Part shown: positions 53,766-64,000 of the stretch, piece after piece
How positions within the stretch are numbered: position 1 is the stretch's first letter
How the letters are laid out: each line of letters begins with the position of its first letter
Program-made: the position numbers and the translations under genes
NCBI RefSeq assembly: GCF_000333035.1
Contig: NZ_BANU01000015.1
Coordinates: forward strand, 1-64,000
Direction: 5' to 3'
Source: Gordonia sihwensis NBRC 108236
Lineage (GTDB): Bacteria; Actinomycetota; Actinomycetes; Mycobacteriales; Mycobacteriaceae
DNA length: 64,000 bases
Notes under the pieces: model-generated
Databases searched by the model: none
What the model saw: only the letters and a program-made list of their open reading frames with translations
What the model was told of the DNA's origin: nothing

Positions 53766-54427
53766 TTCGGCGCCTCCTCCACGCCGGCCAGCAGGCGTGC
53801 CGTCTGGCGGAACGTGCACAGTGTGTCCGATCCGCGCGTCGGCGATCGCGGCACGCCGGCGCGCAGATCGTCGAGGAGCTGTTGCACCGATTCGGGAGTC
53901 TGGTCGTCGAAGAACTCCCAGTTGACCATCACCACCGGCGCGTGGTCGCAGGCCGCATTGCACTCGACGTGCTCGACGGTGACCCGCCCGTCGGCGGTGG
54001 TCTCGCCGGGGCGGACGCCGAGCTCATCGGTGATCCGGGAGGCGATCGCATCGCCGCCCATCACCGCGCACAGCGTGTTGGTGCAGATCCCGACCAGGTA
54101 GTCGCCGGTGGGTGCGCGGCGGTACATCGAGTAGAAGGTCGCCACCGACGCCACCTGCGCCGCGGTCAGGTCGAGCTGCTCCGCGCAGAAGGCGATCCCG
54201 GCTCGGGTGAGGTAGCCGTCGTGACTCTGGACCAGATGCAGCAGCGGAAGCAGCGCCGAGCGCGACTGCGGGTAGCGGCCGATGATCGTGGCCGCGTCGT
54301 CGGCCAGTGCCGCGGTGTCCTCGGCCGAATAGTGCTCGGGACCGGCGAACTCCACCGGCGGATGCGGGACTCCGGTCGAGTAGACCGGCGGACCGGCCGA
54401 CAACTCCAGGCGGACGGGTTCATTCAT
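53762..54427 (-). CDS. nuoE: NADH-quinone oxidoreductase subunit E
   Basis: A 221-residue thioredoxin-fold 2Fe-2S subunit: CTNTLC and CNAACDHAP provide the four cysteine ligands of N1a. [13 protein letters not shown] is conserved. ATG 54427 overlaps the nuoD stop. The tail beyond residue ~190 is longer than in E. coli. Confidence 0.97.
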   Translation of the reverse strand: MNEPVRLELSAGPPVYSTGVPHPPVEFAGPEHYSAEDTAALADDAATIIGRYPQSRSALLPLLHLVQSHDGYLTRAGIAFCAEQLDLTAAQVASVATFYSMYRRAPTGDYLVGICTNTLCAVMGGDAIASRITDELGVRPGETTADGRVTVEHVECNAACDHAPVVMVNWEFFDDQTPESVQQLLDDLRAGVPRSPTRGSDTLCTFRQTARLLAGVEEAPK

Positions 54428-55731
54428 CGGTCGACGCCTCCCATCACCGGATCGATGCTGGCGACCGCGGTGATCACGTCGGCCACCAGGCCGCCCTCGC
54501 ACATCGCGGCCACGGCCTGCAGATTGGTGAACGACGGATCGCGGAAGTGGACGCGGTAGGGCCGGGTGCCGCCGTCGGAGACCATGTGGACACCGAGCTC
54601 GCCGCGTGGCGACTCGATCGCGACGTAGCACTGACCGGACGGCACGCGCATCCCCTCGGTCACGAGCTTGAAGTGATGGATCAGCGCTTCCATCGACATC
54701 CCCATGATCTCGGCGATGTGCTCGGGGGAGTTGCCCAGACCGTCGGGGCCGACGGCGAGGTCGGCGGGCCAGGCCAGCTTGCGGTCGGCCACCATCACCG
54801 GTCCCGGCTCTAGGGCGTCCAGGCACTGCCGGGCGATCCGGACGGACTGCTTCATCTCCTCCACGCGAATGAGGTAGCGGCCGTAGGCGTCGCAGCCGGT
54901 ATCGGTGACGACGTCGAACTCGTAGTTCTCGTAGCCGCAGTACGGATCCGATCTACGCAGGTCGTACGGTAGTCCGGCGGCGCGGAGGACCGGGCCGGTG
55001 ACGCCAAGCGCCATGGCGCCCGTGAGGTCGAGGTAGCCGACGCCCTGGGTCCGGGCCTTCCAGATGTAGTTGTCGGTGAGCAGTGACTCCACCTCGCCGA
55101 TCTGGGCGCCGAGCGCGTCGAGGACGGCGGCGATCTTCGCCTCGGCGCCGTCGGGCAGGTCCTGCGACACTCCGCCGGGACGGATGAACGCGTGGTTCAT
55201 CCGCAGTCCGGTGATGTCCTCGAAGAGGTCGAGGATCGTCTCGCGGGCGCCGAAGCCGAGGAACATCGGCGTCACGGCGCCCAATTCCATGCCGCCGGTC
55301 GCGAGAGCCACCAGATGCGAGGCGATGCGATTGAGCTCCATGAGCAGCACCCGGATCACGCTCGCGCGCGCGGGGATGTCATCGGTGATGCCGAGCAGCT
55401 TCTCCACCGCCAGGCAGTAGGCGGTCTCGTTGAAGAACGGCGAGAGATAGTCCATCCGGGTCACGAACGTGACCCCCTGCGTCCAGGTCCGGTACTCGAG
55501 GTTCTTCTCGATTCCCGTGTGCAGGTAACCCACTCCGCACCGCGCCTCGGTGACGGTCTCGCCGTCGATCTCCAGGATCAGGCGAAGCACCCCGTGCGTC
55601 GACGGGTGCTGCGGGCCCATGTTGACGACGATCCGCTCGTCGTCGGGGGCGGCGGCCGCGCGTTCGCGGACCGCGCTGACGACCTCCTGCCAGTCGCGGC
55701 CGGCGACGGTGAACGTGGATTCTCCGGTCAT
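54424..55731 (-). CDS. nuoD: NADH-quinone oxidoreductase subunit D
   Basis: A 435-residue subunit forming the quinone site with Nuo[16 protein letters not shown] and [12 protein letters not shown] are the conserved loops holding the quinone His and nearby residues; [16 protein letters not shown] follows. The start shares one base with the nuoC stop (TGATG). Confidence 0.97.
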   Translation of the reverse strand: MTGESTFTVAGRDWQEVVSAVRERAAAAPDDERIVVNMGPQHPSTHGVLRLILEIDGETVTEARCGVGYLHTGIEKNLEYRTWTQGVTFVTRMDYLSPFFNETAYCLAVEKLLGITDDIPARASVIRVLLMELNRIASHLVALATGGMELGAVTPMFLGFGARETILDLFEDITGLRMNHAFIRPGGVSQDLPDGAEAKIAAVLDALGAQIGEVESLLTDNYIWKARTQGVGYLDLTGAMALGVTGPVLRAAGLPYDLRRSDPYCGYENYEFDVVTDTGCDAYGRYLIRVEEMKQSVRIARQCLDALEPGPVMVADRKLAWPADLAVGPDGLGNSPEHIAEIMGMSMEALIHHFKLVTEGMRVPSGQCYVAIESPRGELGVHMVSDGGTRPYRVHFRDPSFTNLQAVAAMCEGGLVADVITAVASIDPVMGGVDR

Positions 55732-56423
55732 CAGTTGTACCGCCTCCGCTGATCGGGCGGCGCGATCGTCGCACCCTTGTACTCGACCGGGATGCCGCCG
55801 AGCGGATAGTCCTTGCGTTGCGGGTGGCCCTCCCAGTCGTCCGGCATCTCGATGCGGGTCAGCGACGGGTGTCCGTCGAAGACGATGCCGAAGAAGTCGT
55901 ACGTCTCCCGCTCGTGCCAGTCGTTGGTCGGATACACCGGCAGCAGGGAGACCACGTGCGGGTCGGCGTCGGGTATCGCGACCTCCAGCCGGACACGGCG
56001 GTTGTGGGTGATCGACCGCAGCGGGTACACGGCGTGGAGTTCGCGTCCGGCCTCGTCGGGGTAGTGCACCCCGCTGACACCGAGGCACAGTTCGAAGCGG
56101 AGGGCGGGTTCGTCGCGCAGCGCGGCCGCGACCGGCAGCAGGTGCTCCCGGGTCACGAAGATCGTCATCTGGCCGCGGTCGACGACGGTCTTCTCCACGG
56201 CGTCGTCGAACGGGACGCCGCGGCGGTCCAGCGCGGTCTCCAACTCGTCGAGGATCTCGTCGAAGTAGCCGCCGAAGGGGCGGGTCGTGTTGCCCGGCAG
56301 TGTGATCGGTGCGACGAGGCGACCGTATCCCGATGTGTCGCCGGTCCCGGTGACGCCGAACAGGCCGTGTCGTGCTCCGATCACCTCGTGCTCGGGCCGC
56401 GGCCGCGACACCTCGCCGTTCAT
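55731..56423 (-). CDS. nuoC: NADH-quinone oxidoreductase subunit C
   Basis: A 230-residue structural subunit: [20 protein letters not shown] and [12 protein letters not shown] are signature blocks. The N-terminal ~80 residues are actinobacterial in style. NuoC is a separate protein from NuoD here. ATG 56423 overlaps nuoB's stop. Confidence 0.96.
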   Translation of the reverse strand: MNGEVSRPRPEHEVIGARHGLFGVTGTGDTSGYGRLVAPITLPGNTTRPFGGYFDEILDELETALDRRGVPFDDAVEKTVVDRGQMTIFVTREHLLPVAAALRDEPALRFELCLGVSGVHYPDEAGRELHAVYPLRSITHNRRVRLEVAIPDADPHVVSLLPVYPTNDWHERETYDFFGIVFDGHPSLTRIEMPDDWEGHPQRKDYPLGGIPVEYKGATIAPPDQRRRYN

Positions 56424-56974
56424 CGCAGCAGGCCCTTCATCTCGATGGTCGCCGGGGCGGAGAGGGCGGCGGCCTCGGCGGCGCGGATCGCCTCCTCCCG
56501 GTGGACGCCGAGCGGCATCTGCTGAATCTGCTCGTGGAGCATCAGGATCGCGTTGAGCAGCATCTCCGGCCGCGGCGGGCAGCCGGGGAGGTAGATGTCG
56601 ACCGGGACCACGTGGTCGACGCCCTGGACGATCGCGTAGTTGTTGAACATCCCGCCGGAGGACGCGCAGACGCCCATCGCGAGGACCCACTTCGGCTCGG
56701 CCATCTGGTCGTAGATCTGGCGGAGAACCGGTGCCATCTTCTGGCTGACGCGTCCGGCCACGATCATCAGATCGGCCTGCCGGGGAGACGCCCGGAAGGC
56801 CTCCATGCCGAAGCGCGCGAGGTCGTAACGGCCGGCTGTGGTGGCCATCATCTCGATCGCGCAGCAGGCCAGCCCGAAGGTCGCGGGCCACAGGGACCCC
56901 TTGCGCATGTAGCCCGCCAGCTTCTCGACTGTGCTCAGCAGGAACCCGCCGGGGAGTTGCTCTTCGAGTCCCAT
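56420..56974 (-). CDS. nuoB: NADH-quinone oxidoreductase subunit B
   Basis: A 184-residue subunit holding cluster N2, the last electron donor to quinone: CCAIEM (paired Cys), GVCASSGG and LPGCPPRPE supply the four ligands. [23 protein letters not shown] is canonical (shown as [10 protein letters not shown]). GGAGG precedes the ATG. Confidence 0.97.
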   Translation of the reverse strand: MGLEEQLPGGFLLSTVEKLAGYMRKGSLWPATFGLACCAIEMMATTAGRYDLARFGMEAFRASPRQADLMIVAGRVSQKMAPVLRQIYDQMAEPKWVLAMGVCASSGGMFNNYAIVQGVDHVVPVDIYLPGCPPRPEMLLNAILMLHEQIQQMPLGVHREEAIRAAEAAALSAPATIEMKGLLR

Positions 56975-57011
56975 TGCCCGCCTCCTTCGGTCGTGCTCGT
57001 TCGCAGTGCTC

Positions 57012-57374
57012 TCAGTCCCAGCGGAGTCCTCCGCGACGCCATTCGTAGGCGTAGGCCACTGAGACGTTGACGAGGAAGAGGGCGACGGCGATGAGCCCGA
57101 ACCACCCGAGACTCTCGGAGGCCACCGCCCAGGGGTAGAGGAAGACGATCTCGATGTCGAAGATGATGAACAGCATCGCGGTGAGGTAGTACTTCACCGG
57201 GAATCGCTGGACGACGCCGGCGGTCGGGGGCAACGGTTCGATGCCGCATTCGTAGGCCTCGAGTTTGGCGCGGTTGCGGCGGCGAGGGCCGATCACGGAG
57301 GCGATGACCACGGAGACGAGTGCGAACGCCAGCGCGATGGCACCCAGTACGAGGATCGGTCCGTAAGCGTTCAT
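57012..57374 (-). CDS. nuoA: NADH-quinone oxidoreductase subunit A
   Basis: A 120-residue three-helix membrane subunit with [11 protein letters not shown], the conserved loop with Cys near the quinone tunnel, and [23 protein letters not shown] (shown as [14 protein letters not shown]). First gene of the nuo operon; the promoter should lie in 57375-57511. Confidence 0.97.
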   Translation of the reverse strand: MNAYGPILVLGAIALAFALVSVVIASVIGPRRRNRAKLEAYECGIEPLPPTAGVVQRFPVKYYLTAMLFIIFDIEIVFLYPWAVASESLGWFGLIAVALFLVNVSVAYAYEWRRGGLRWD

Positions 57375-57457
57375 GCCGGCGTAGCCTCCACTTCCGCAGT
57401 GCTGGTCGAGACGGCCATCACGTGCCAGATGATCTGTGACTCAACCCACACCCTACT

Positions 57458-57471
57458 CACGTAATTGCGTG
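57458..57471. promoter_or_regulatory. Near-perfect palindrome upstream of nuoA
   Basis: CACGTAATTGCGTG is palindromic at 12 of 14 positions and sits 84 bp before the nuoA start, in the 137-bp region between the receiver gene and the operon. It is a candidate operator; no regulator is assigned. Confidence 0.4.
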
Positions 57472-57511
57472 TGCTGTGGGACTTCTCGGTGAAGTCGCGA
57501 GTCCGCGAGGG

Positions 57512-57922
57512 CTACCGCAACAGCGCGACGACGGTCCGCGGCAGCTCCAGCGGATCCACCGGGAGATCGGCGGTGGCGTCGGCCCGCGACCAGTCGGCGA
57601 GCCAGCGGTCGGCCCGGCGAGCGATGAGCACGAGCAGCGGGGGGCACGGGTCGTATTCGTCGCGGATCTGCTTGGCCAGACCGAGCCCGCCGGTGGGCGC
57701 GGACTCGCCGTCGAGCACCGCGAGATCGACCGTCCCCTCGTCGAGGTGAGCGAGCACCATCGGCGCGGTGGCCACCTCGATGTACTCCAGATCGGGAAGG
57801 TCGGGGTGGAGGCGTTCGCCGAGTGCGCTGAGGACCTGGCGGCGGGTGCCGGAGTCGTCGGAGTAGACGAGGACCCGCGCAGTGACGCGATCGTCGGCCG
57901 GAGAACTGTTCGAGCGGCTCAC
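57512..57922 (-). CDS. Stand-alone receiver-like protein upstream of nuo
   Basis: A 136-residue single-domain response-regulator-like protein: acidic pair YSDDSG, putative phospho-acceptor Asp in DLAVLDGESAPTGGLG, but no Lys at the usual fifth-strand position (it reads DLPVDPLEL). There is no output domain. M. tuberculosis Rv3143 is a similar lone receiver at the same place, just upstream of nuoA. It may act by protein contact, possibly on the complex, and may be non-phosphorylated. Confidence 0.8.
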   Translation of the reverse strand: MSRSNSSPADDRVTARVLVYSDDSGTRRQVLSALGERLHPDLPDLEYIEVATAPMVLAHLDEGTVDLAVLDGESAPTGGLGLAKQIRDEYDPCPPLLVLIARRADRWLADWSRADATADLPVDPLELPRTVVALLR

Positions 57923-57982
57923 GGTGTCGACCCTAGTGCGATGCGGTCGCCGTCTGGGTGCTTTCGCCGAGCGGGTGCTCGG

Positions 57983-58819
57983 TCACCGGTGTTCGATCGC
58001 GTACCGGACGCGAGCCGCCGCGGCGGCGACCGCGGTGTGAACGTCGTCGCCGGTGATGAGGCGGGTCACCAGTGCGGCGGTGAAGGTGTCGCCGAGTCCC
58101 TTCGCCCAGGTCGCGATCTCCGGGCCCGACACGGTCCGGTGCTCGTCGGCGGTCACGATGAGGTTGTCGATCACGCCCTCGTCGGTGTGCACGCCCGTCA
58201 CGATCACGGTGCAGTGATCGGAGGGCGCGCGGCCGGCGGGGAGGAGGAGTCTGCGTGCCAGGCCGGTGATGCCGGAGTCGGCCTCATCCGAGGCTTCGCC
58301 GGCGGGGTGTCCGGGGCCGACGAGGTGCTCGAGTTCGAATCGGTTCGGCGTGAGTACCGCCGCCAGCGGCACCAGCGCGTCGCGGAGTGCCGGGGCGACG
58401 GCGGGGTCGGTGTAGAAGCCGACGTCCGAGTCGCCGAAGGTCGGATCGAGGATCAGCGGCGGACGCTCGCGCTCGTCGAGTGAGCGGTACCACGCGGCGA
58501 TGGCGTGCGCCTGTCCCGGCGACGCCAGATAGCCGACGGCTATCGCCTCCACCGCGCGCAGGGCGCCCGTGGCGCCGAGGTCGCGCAGGGCGGCGTCGAT
58601 CCATTCCGGCGTGACCTCGACGGTCTGCACCGACGGGTAATGGGGGAGATTGCTCAGGACGAGTGTGGGAACGGCCGCACAACGGACACCGGCCTCTTCG
58701 TAGACGGGCATGGCCGCGTTGAGACCGACGGAGCCGAAGACCAGTTGCGACCCGAAGGCGACCACTCGTGCCGGGCGCGGATCGAGTTCGAAGTCGCGGG
58801 CGTCGTCGGTGGTGTACAT
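57983..58819 (-). CDS. pdxY: Pyridoxal kinase
   Basis: A 278-residue ribokinase-fold enzyme that phosphorylates pyridoxal to PLP. GSQLVFGSVGLNAAMPVYEEAG, LSNLPHYPSVQ and ILDPTFGDSDVG align with PdxY/PdxK, and the anion hole ATWAKGLGDTFTAAL carries the catalytic Asp. ATG 58819 begins at the conserved region; the ten residues before it are dispensable. It links to the PLP theme of yggS elsewhere in the window. Divergent from the alkylation operon. Confidence 0.9.
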   Translation of the reverse strand: MYTTDDARDFELDPRPARVVAFGSQLVFGSVGLNAAMPVYEEAGVRCAAVPTLVLSNLPHYPSVQTVEVTPEWIDAALRDLGATGALRAVEAIAVGYLASPGQAHAIAAWYRSLDERERPPLILDPTFGDSDVGFYTDPAVAPALRDALVPLAAVLTPNRFELEHLVGPGHPAGEASDEADSGITGLARRLLLPAGRAPSDHCTVIVTGVHTDEGVIDNLIVTADEHRTVSGPEIATWAKGLGDTFTAALVTRLITGDDVHTAVAAAAARVRYAIEHR

Positions 58820-58926
58820 GGCGCTCGACACCTTACCGGTACGACACACATGATCGACGCCACTGGGACCTCACACTCGGCGTCGCCAGAACGTCTGCTC
58901 TATGAATGGAAAGCGAGGTGAGTGCG

Positions 58927-59436
58927 ATGACGAGACGACACGCGGTGGTGGACACCGAACTGGGCCGGTTGACCATGGTCGCCGACGGCTCGGCACTGAC
59001 AGCCGTCTACTTCCCCCACCACTGGCATCTGCCGCCCGAAACGGAGTACGGGGAGCCGACCGCCGCCGACGACCCGGTGTTCGTCCAGGCGGCCCGGGAA
59101 CTCGACGAGTACGTCGCCGGCGACCGGCGTGAGTTCGACGTCGAGATCGCGACCTCCGGAGACGATTTCTCCGAACGGGTGTGGGCGATGCTGAGAGAGA
59201 TCCCGTACGGGGAGACGACGACGTACGGTGAGCTCGCGCGCAGGCTCGGCAACCCGCGCCTGGCACAGCGCGTCGGTCAGTGCGTGGGCCGCAACCCGAT
59301 CAGCGTGATCATTCCGTGCCACCGCGTGATCGGCGCGGACGGCTCGCTCACCGGGTACGCCGGCGGGCTGGATCGCAAACGTCGGCTGCTGGAGATCGAA
59401 GAACCGCCGGAGGTGTCCGATGCCCGCCTGTTCTGA
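58927..59436 (+). CDS. ogt: Methylated-DNA-cysteine S-methyltransferase, first copy
   Basis: A 169-residue suicide repair protein that moves O6-alkyl groups from guanine to its own Cys131 in IIPCHRVIGADG. SERVWAMLREIPYGETTTYGELA (shown as IPYGETTTYGELA) is the DNA-binding helix-turn-helix, and GYAGGLDRKRRLLEIE ends the fold. ATG with GAGGTGAG; GTG at 58918 is possible. First gene of the alkylation-repair operon. Confidence 0.94.
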   Translation: MTRRHAVVDTELGRLTMVADGSALTAVYFPHHWHLPPETEYGEPTAADDPVFVQAARELDEYVAGDRREFDVEIATSGDDFSERVWAMLREIPYGETTTYGELARRLGNPRLAQRVGQCVGRNPISVIIPCHRVIGADGSLTGYAGGLDRKRRLLEIEEPPEVSDARLF

Positions 59437-59445
59437 CGATCCACG

Positions 59446-59949
59446 ATGAGGGAGCCCTTCGACCGGATCGTCGCGCAGCACGGAGCCGTTGTGCTGCGCG
59501 TGTGCCGCGGTGTGCTCGGTGCCGGCCCGGATGCGGACGACGCGTGGTCGGAGACCTTTCTGGCGGCGCTGCGAGCGTGGCCGGATCTGGAGGAGGGCAC
59601 CGACGTCGAAGCCTGGCTGGTCCGGGTGGCGCAACGGAAGGCGATCGACGTCATCCGGGCGCGTGCGCGGAACGCGGTGCCGATCGACGAGGTGCCCGAA
59701 CGGGAGTCGCAATACGGGCTGCCGGGAACCGGGGACGCGGACGTGTGGGACGCGGTCGCCGACCTCCCGCCCCGGCAGCGTCTGGCGGTCGGCTACCACT
59801 ACCTCGCTCGGCTCAGTCACGTCGAGACGGCCGAGATCATCGGCGGAACGCCCGCGGCGGTCCGGCGCGCCGCCGCCGACGGCATCAGATCCCTGCGCAA
59901 GACCTACGGCACCACCGGCACCTGCTCGGAGAAGGGAGGCCCGCGATGA
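59446..59949 (+). CDS. ECF-like sigma factor inside the alkylation-repair operon
   Basis: A 167-residue sigma-70 family protein: region 2 about 4-72 (DDAWSETFLAALRAW and AWLVRVAQRKAIDVIRAR) and region 4 about 100-155 (LPPRQRLAVGYHYLARLSHVETAEIIGGTPAAVRRAAADG in short blocks). No anti-sigma gene or membrane protein is adjacent. It begins nine bases after ogt without a clear ribosome binding site and overlaps the second methyltransferase as ATGA, so it is made with it. It probably directs transcription of repair genes on alkylation stress. Confidence 0.9.
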   Translation: MREPFDRIVAQHGAVVLRVCRGVLGAGPDADDAWSETFLAALRAWPDLEEGTDVEAWLVRVAQRKAIDVIRARARNAVPIDEVPERESQYGLPGTGDADVWDAVADLPPRQRLAVGYHYLARLSHVETAEIIGGTPAAVRRAAADGIRSLRKTYGTTGTCSEKGGPR

Positions 59950-60530
59950 CGGACCTGTTCCCGGTCGCACCGGACGACCTCGGCCGGCTGCACGCCCGGC
60001 TCACGACAGCCGCTGACGAGAACGCGCTGCTGGACGTGGCGTATCGGACGGTCGAGACCCCGATCGGGCCGCTGCTCCTGGCCGCCACCGAGGCCGGATT
60101 GGTCCGCATCGCGTTCGAGAGCGAGGACTTCGACGCGGTGCTGGACGTTCTGGCCGCGAAGGTGAGTTCCCGGATACTTCGCGCGCCGCGTCGGCTCGAC
60201 GTCGTCGCAGCACAGTTGGACGAGTACTTCCGCGGCCGGCGCCGGCAATTCGACGTGGCGCTGGACTTCCGGCTGTCGTCCGGCTTCCGGCAGACGGTGC
60301 AGCGGTATCTGCCGCACATCGGGTACGGGCACACGCAGTCGTACCGGGAGGTCGCCGAGTCGGTGGGTAACCCGGGGGCCGTGCGCGCGGTCGGCACCGC
60401 ATGCGCCACCAACCCGTTGCCCGTCGTCGTCCCATGCCATCGGGTGCTGCGCGCCGACGGGAGCCTCGGCGGCTATCTGGGGGGCGTCGAAGCGAAGACG
60501 GCACTGCTGACGCTGGAGCGTGTCGCGTGA
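59946..60530 (+). CDS. Second methylated-DNA-cysteine methyltransferase, coupled to the sigma factor
   Basis: A 194-residue MGMT with an N-terminal helical extension (about 1-32, DDLGRLHARLTTAADENALL) ahead of the usual fold. The acceptor is Cys164 in VVPCHRVLRADGS; IGYGHTQSYREVAESVG is the DNA helix and GYLGGVEAKTALLTLE ends it. The ATG overlaps the sigma stop. Like Ada, it might sense alkylation through its own modification and pass this to the sigma factor, perhaps through the extension; this is a hypothesis. Confidence 0.93.
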   Translation: MTDLFPVAPDDLGRLHARLTTAADENALLDVAYRTVETPIGPLLLAATEAGLVRIAFESEDFDAVLDVLAAKVSSRILRAPRRLDVVAAQLDEYFRGRRRQFDVALDFRLSSGFRQTVQRYLPHIGYGHTQSYREVAESVGNPGAVRAVGTACATNPLPVVVPCHRVLRADGSLGGYLGGVEAKTALLTLERVA

Positions 60531-60643
60531 ACGGGAGCCCGAACTAGCTCTTCGGCGACGACGATCCGGGGCGGCCGCCGCCCGAGCTCCCGGACGGCGC
60601 GGCGCTGGTCCGCGGGTGGCTCACGCCGCACCAGCAGCGGTGG
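60527..60643 (+). other. Interrupted 5' end of alkB with an in-frame amber codon
   Basis: GTG 60527 overlaps the methyltransferase stop as GTGA and opens the alkB frame, but codon 7 is TAG (60545-60547). The codons after it (LFGDDDPGRPPPELPDGAAL, then VRGWLTPHQQRWL) resemble the normal AlkB N-terminus, and no ATG, GTG or TTG occurs in frame between TAG and 60644. So the stop looks like a nonsense mutation or a sequencing error, not a real gene boundary. Confidence 0.75.
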
Positions 60644-61204
60644 TTGGTCGCGCAGTACCGCCGGTGGGCGGCCGGACCGGTGCCGCCGCATTCGGCGCGC
60701 ATCGGGGAGCATCGGATGAGCGTGCGGACCGTCTGCCTCGGCTGGCATTGGCGTCCGTACCGGTACTCGCGCGACGCCGTCGACGTCAACGGGCGCCGGG
60801 TGCTCGGCTTCCCGGACTGGATGGTGCGGCTGGGGCGCCAGGCGCTGACGGCGGCCGGCGATCCGAGCGCCGAGCGGTACACGCCCGACACGGCGCTTGT
60901 GAACTACTACGACGCCGGCGCGAGGATGGGGATGCATCAGGACCGGGACGAGGTGTCGCGCGAGCCGGTGGTCTCGCTGTCGATCGGCGATACGGCGCGT
61001 TTCCGGTTCGGCAACACCGAGAACCGGAGTCGACCGTACCGGGACTTCGACCTGGAGTCGGGGGACCTGTTCGTCTTCGGCGGACCGTTGCGGCTGGCGT
61101 ATCACGGCGTGCAGCGCATCCATCCGGGCACCGCGCCGGACGACTGCGGTCTCGCGGCGGGCCGGATCAACATCACCATGCGGGTCACCGGGCTGTCGGA
61201 GTGA
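60644..61204 (+). CDS. alkB: AlkB-family DNA dioxygenase (5' end lost to an amber codon)
   Basis: A Fe(II)/2-oxoglutarate oxygenase that removes 1-methyladenine and 3-methylcytosine from DNA. MHQDRDE is the HxD iron ligand pair, the distal His is in LAYHGVQRIHPG, and GRINITMRVTG supplies the arginines for 2-oxoglutarate. LGWHWRPYRYSRDAVDVNG is family-typical. From TTG 60644 it has 186 residues, missing ~33 codons of the natural frame; initiation could also be at ATG 60716. It may be expressed as a truncated form or be a pseudogene. Confidence 0.75.
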   Translation: MVAQYRRWAAGPVPPHSARIGEHRMSVRTVCLGWHWRPYRYSRDAVDVNGRRVLGFPDWMVRLGRQALTAAGDPSAERYTPDTALVNYYDAGARMGMHQDRDEVSREPVVSLSIGDTARFRFGNTENRSRPYRDFDLESGDLFVFGGPLRLAYHGVQRIHPGTAPDDCGLAAGRINITMRVTGLSE

Positions 61205-61254
61205 TGGCGAGCCGAAGCCGGTGACGGGCGAGTGAGGATTTCAGGAAGGACACC

Positions 61255-61875
61255 ATGACTGCAGAACCCGAGGACGTCACCGGCTCCGGCCTGGTGGTCG
61301 GCGACGACGGCCTCGCGCGCCCGGTGTGGGCGAGCACCGATCCGCTCCTTCGCGAGTACTACGACACCGAGTGGGGTGTGCCCGTGCGTGATGAGCAGGG
61401 CCTCTACGAACGACTCAGTCTCGAGGCCTTCCAGTCGGGGCTGTCGTGGGCGACGATTCTGCGCAAACGCCCCGCGTTCCGCCGGGCCTTCGACGGCTTC
61501 GATCCGGAACGCGTGGCCCGCTACGGCGAGGCCGACGTCGCCCGACTGATGAACGACGCCGGGATCGTGCGCAACCGAGCGAAGATCCTCGCCGCGATCA
61601 CCAACGCCGGGGCCACCCTGTCGCTGCGCGAGAAGGGCGGTCTGGCCGAGTTCATCTGGAGCTTCCGGCCCGACGAGACGCCGCGTCCGCGCACGCACGC
61701 GGACGTGCCCACCCAGTCGCCCGAGTCGAAGGCGCTGGCGAAAGCGCTGAGACGCGAAGGCTTCTCCTTCGTCGGACCGACCACGATGTACGCGCTGATG
61801 GAGGCGGTCGGAATCGTCGACACCCATCTGCTGGGCTCTCATCGCCGGGGGACGTCGGGGGTATGGCCGGACTGA
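61255..61875 (+). CDS. tag: DNA-3-methyladenine glycosylase I
   Basis: A 206-residue Tag glycosylase that excises 3-methyladenine. REYYDTEWGVPVRDEQGLYERLSLEAFQSGLSWATIL (shown as YYDTEWGVPV and LEAFQSGLSWATIL) and SKALAKALRREGFSFVGPTTMYALMEAVGIVDTH (shown as GFSFVGPTTMYALM) are near-identical to the family, with the zinc-binding Cys/His partly altered. AGGAAGG precedes the ATG, 50 bp after alkB. Confidence 0.95.
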   Translation: MTAEPEDVTGSGLVVGDDGLARPVWASTDPLLREYYDTEWGVPVRDEQGLYERLSLEAFQSGLSWATILRKRPAFRRAFDGFDPERVARYGEADVARLMNDAGIVRNRAKILAAITNAGATLSLREKGGLAEFIWSFRPDETPRPRTHADVPTQSPESKALAKALRREGFSFVGPTTMYALMEAVGIVDTHLLGSHRRGTSGVWPD

Positions 61876-62067
61876 CGCCGGCGCCGTGTGGGCGAGGGTT
61901 TGTGCCGCTTACTACAGCTAGCGACGCAGGTCAGCGGAATCAGAAGTGTGTGCAACGTCTCGCATTCGCGAGTCGAGTCGTTTTGAATCACCGGCAGCGG
62001 GACAATGGATGCGACTAAATATCAGAGAGTTCCACAAGAACGACGATCAGATAAGAGGTTTCCACCT

Positions 62068-64000
<1,933 letters not shown>

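Noticed and set aside
58865-58896. ECF-type promoter (GGGACC ... CGTCT) upstream of ogt
   Set aside because: The spacing of 21 bases is too long for the usual 16-17, so autoregulation by the operon's sigma factor is not supported by this match.
60545-60547. TAG in alkB read as pyrrolysine or programmed readthrough
   Set aside because: No Pyl-type context, and no pyl genes are visible here; mutation or sequencing error is simpler.

Overview
The window is about two-thirds G+C, densely coded, and carries genes typical of a mycolic-acid-containing actinobacterium. It has a single-chain FAS-I with its own AcpS, a YkuD lipoprotein L,D-transpeptidase, a WS/DGAT acyltransferase behind plsB and plsC, an LppX/LprG-like lipoprotein, a complete 14-gene nuo operon and a monomeric NADP isocitrate dehydrogenase. 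Gene order partly matches Mycobacterium tuberculosis as I remember it: fas-acpS, bcp, a small DUF3618 protein and ldt (Rv2524c-Rv2518c); plsB2-plsC-Rv2484c; and an Rv3143-like receiver beside nuo. A Gordonia-like or related genus of Mycobacteriales is my best guess. I saw no insertion sequence, prophage, CRISPR array or rRNA.

Layout. 1-2.5 kb (minus strand): a sirtuin coupled to a HIT protein, a secreted DUF4189 protein and a lipoprotein. 2.5-13.2 kb: a 333-bp control region, fas and acpS, then a TetR gene meeting acpS tail to tail. 13.2-19.3 kb: bcp, DUF3618, tRNA-Lys(CTT), a LysR gene divergent from a type II NADH dehydrogenase, the L,D-transpeptidase and a long-chain-type acyl-CoA dehydrogenase. 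19.3-22.1 kb (minus): a GPH-type transporter overlapping an S1P-lyase-like PLP enzyme. 22.3-27.5 kb: plsB-plsC-WS/DGAT, a glycerolipid and storage-lipid operon with overlapping genes. 27.5-28.3 kb: a DUF4352 membrane-anchored protein.

28.4-35.6 kb is a purine-nitrogen island. It holds allantoinase (minus), an NCS1 permease and a racemase-family protein (plus), ureidoglycine aminohydrolase and a DUF6986 aldolase-superfamily enzyme (minus), and an IclR regulator (plus). The two divergent intergenic regions share a 17-bp palindrome, which I propose is the IclR operator. 35.6-42 kb is mixed metabolism: YggS, double-hotdog thioesterase, thiolase, crotonase, SpeG-like acetyltransferase, secreted lipase, pterin dehydratase and a Nudix hydrolase.

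42-57.4 kb (minus) is nuoA-N, with start/stop overlaps at most junctions, preceded by a lone receiver-domain protein and a pyridoxal kinase. 58.9-61.9 kb (plus) is an alkylation-repair operon: methyltransferase, ECF-like sigma factor, second methyltransferase, AlkB and Tag. The sigma factor and second methyltransferase overlap by ATGA, suggesting a sensor-regulator pair. The alkB frame has an amber stop at codon 7. The window ends inside the isocitrate dehydrogenase gene.
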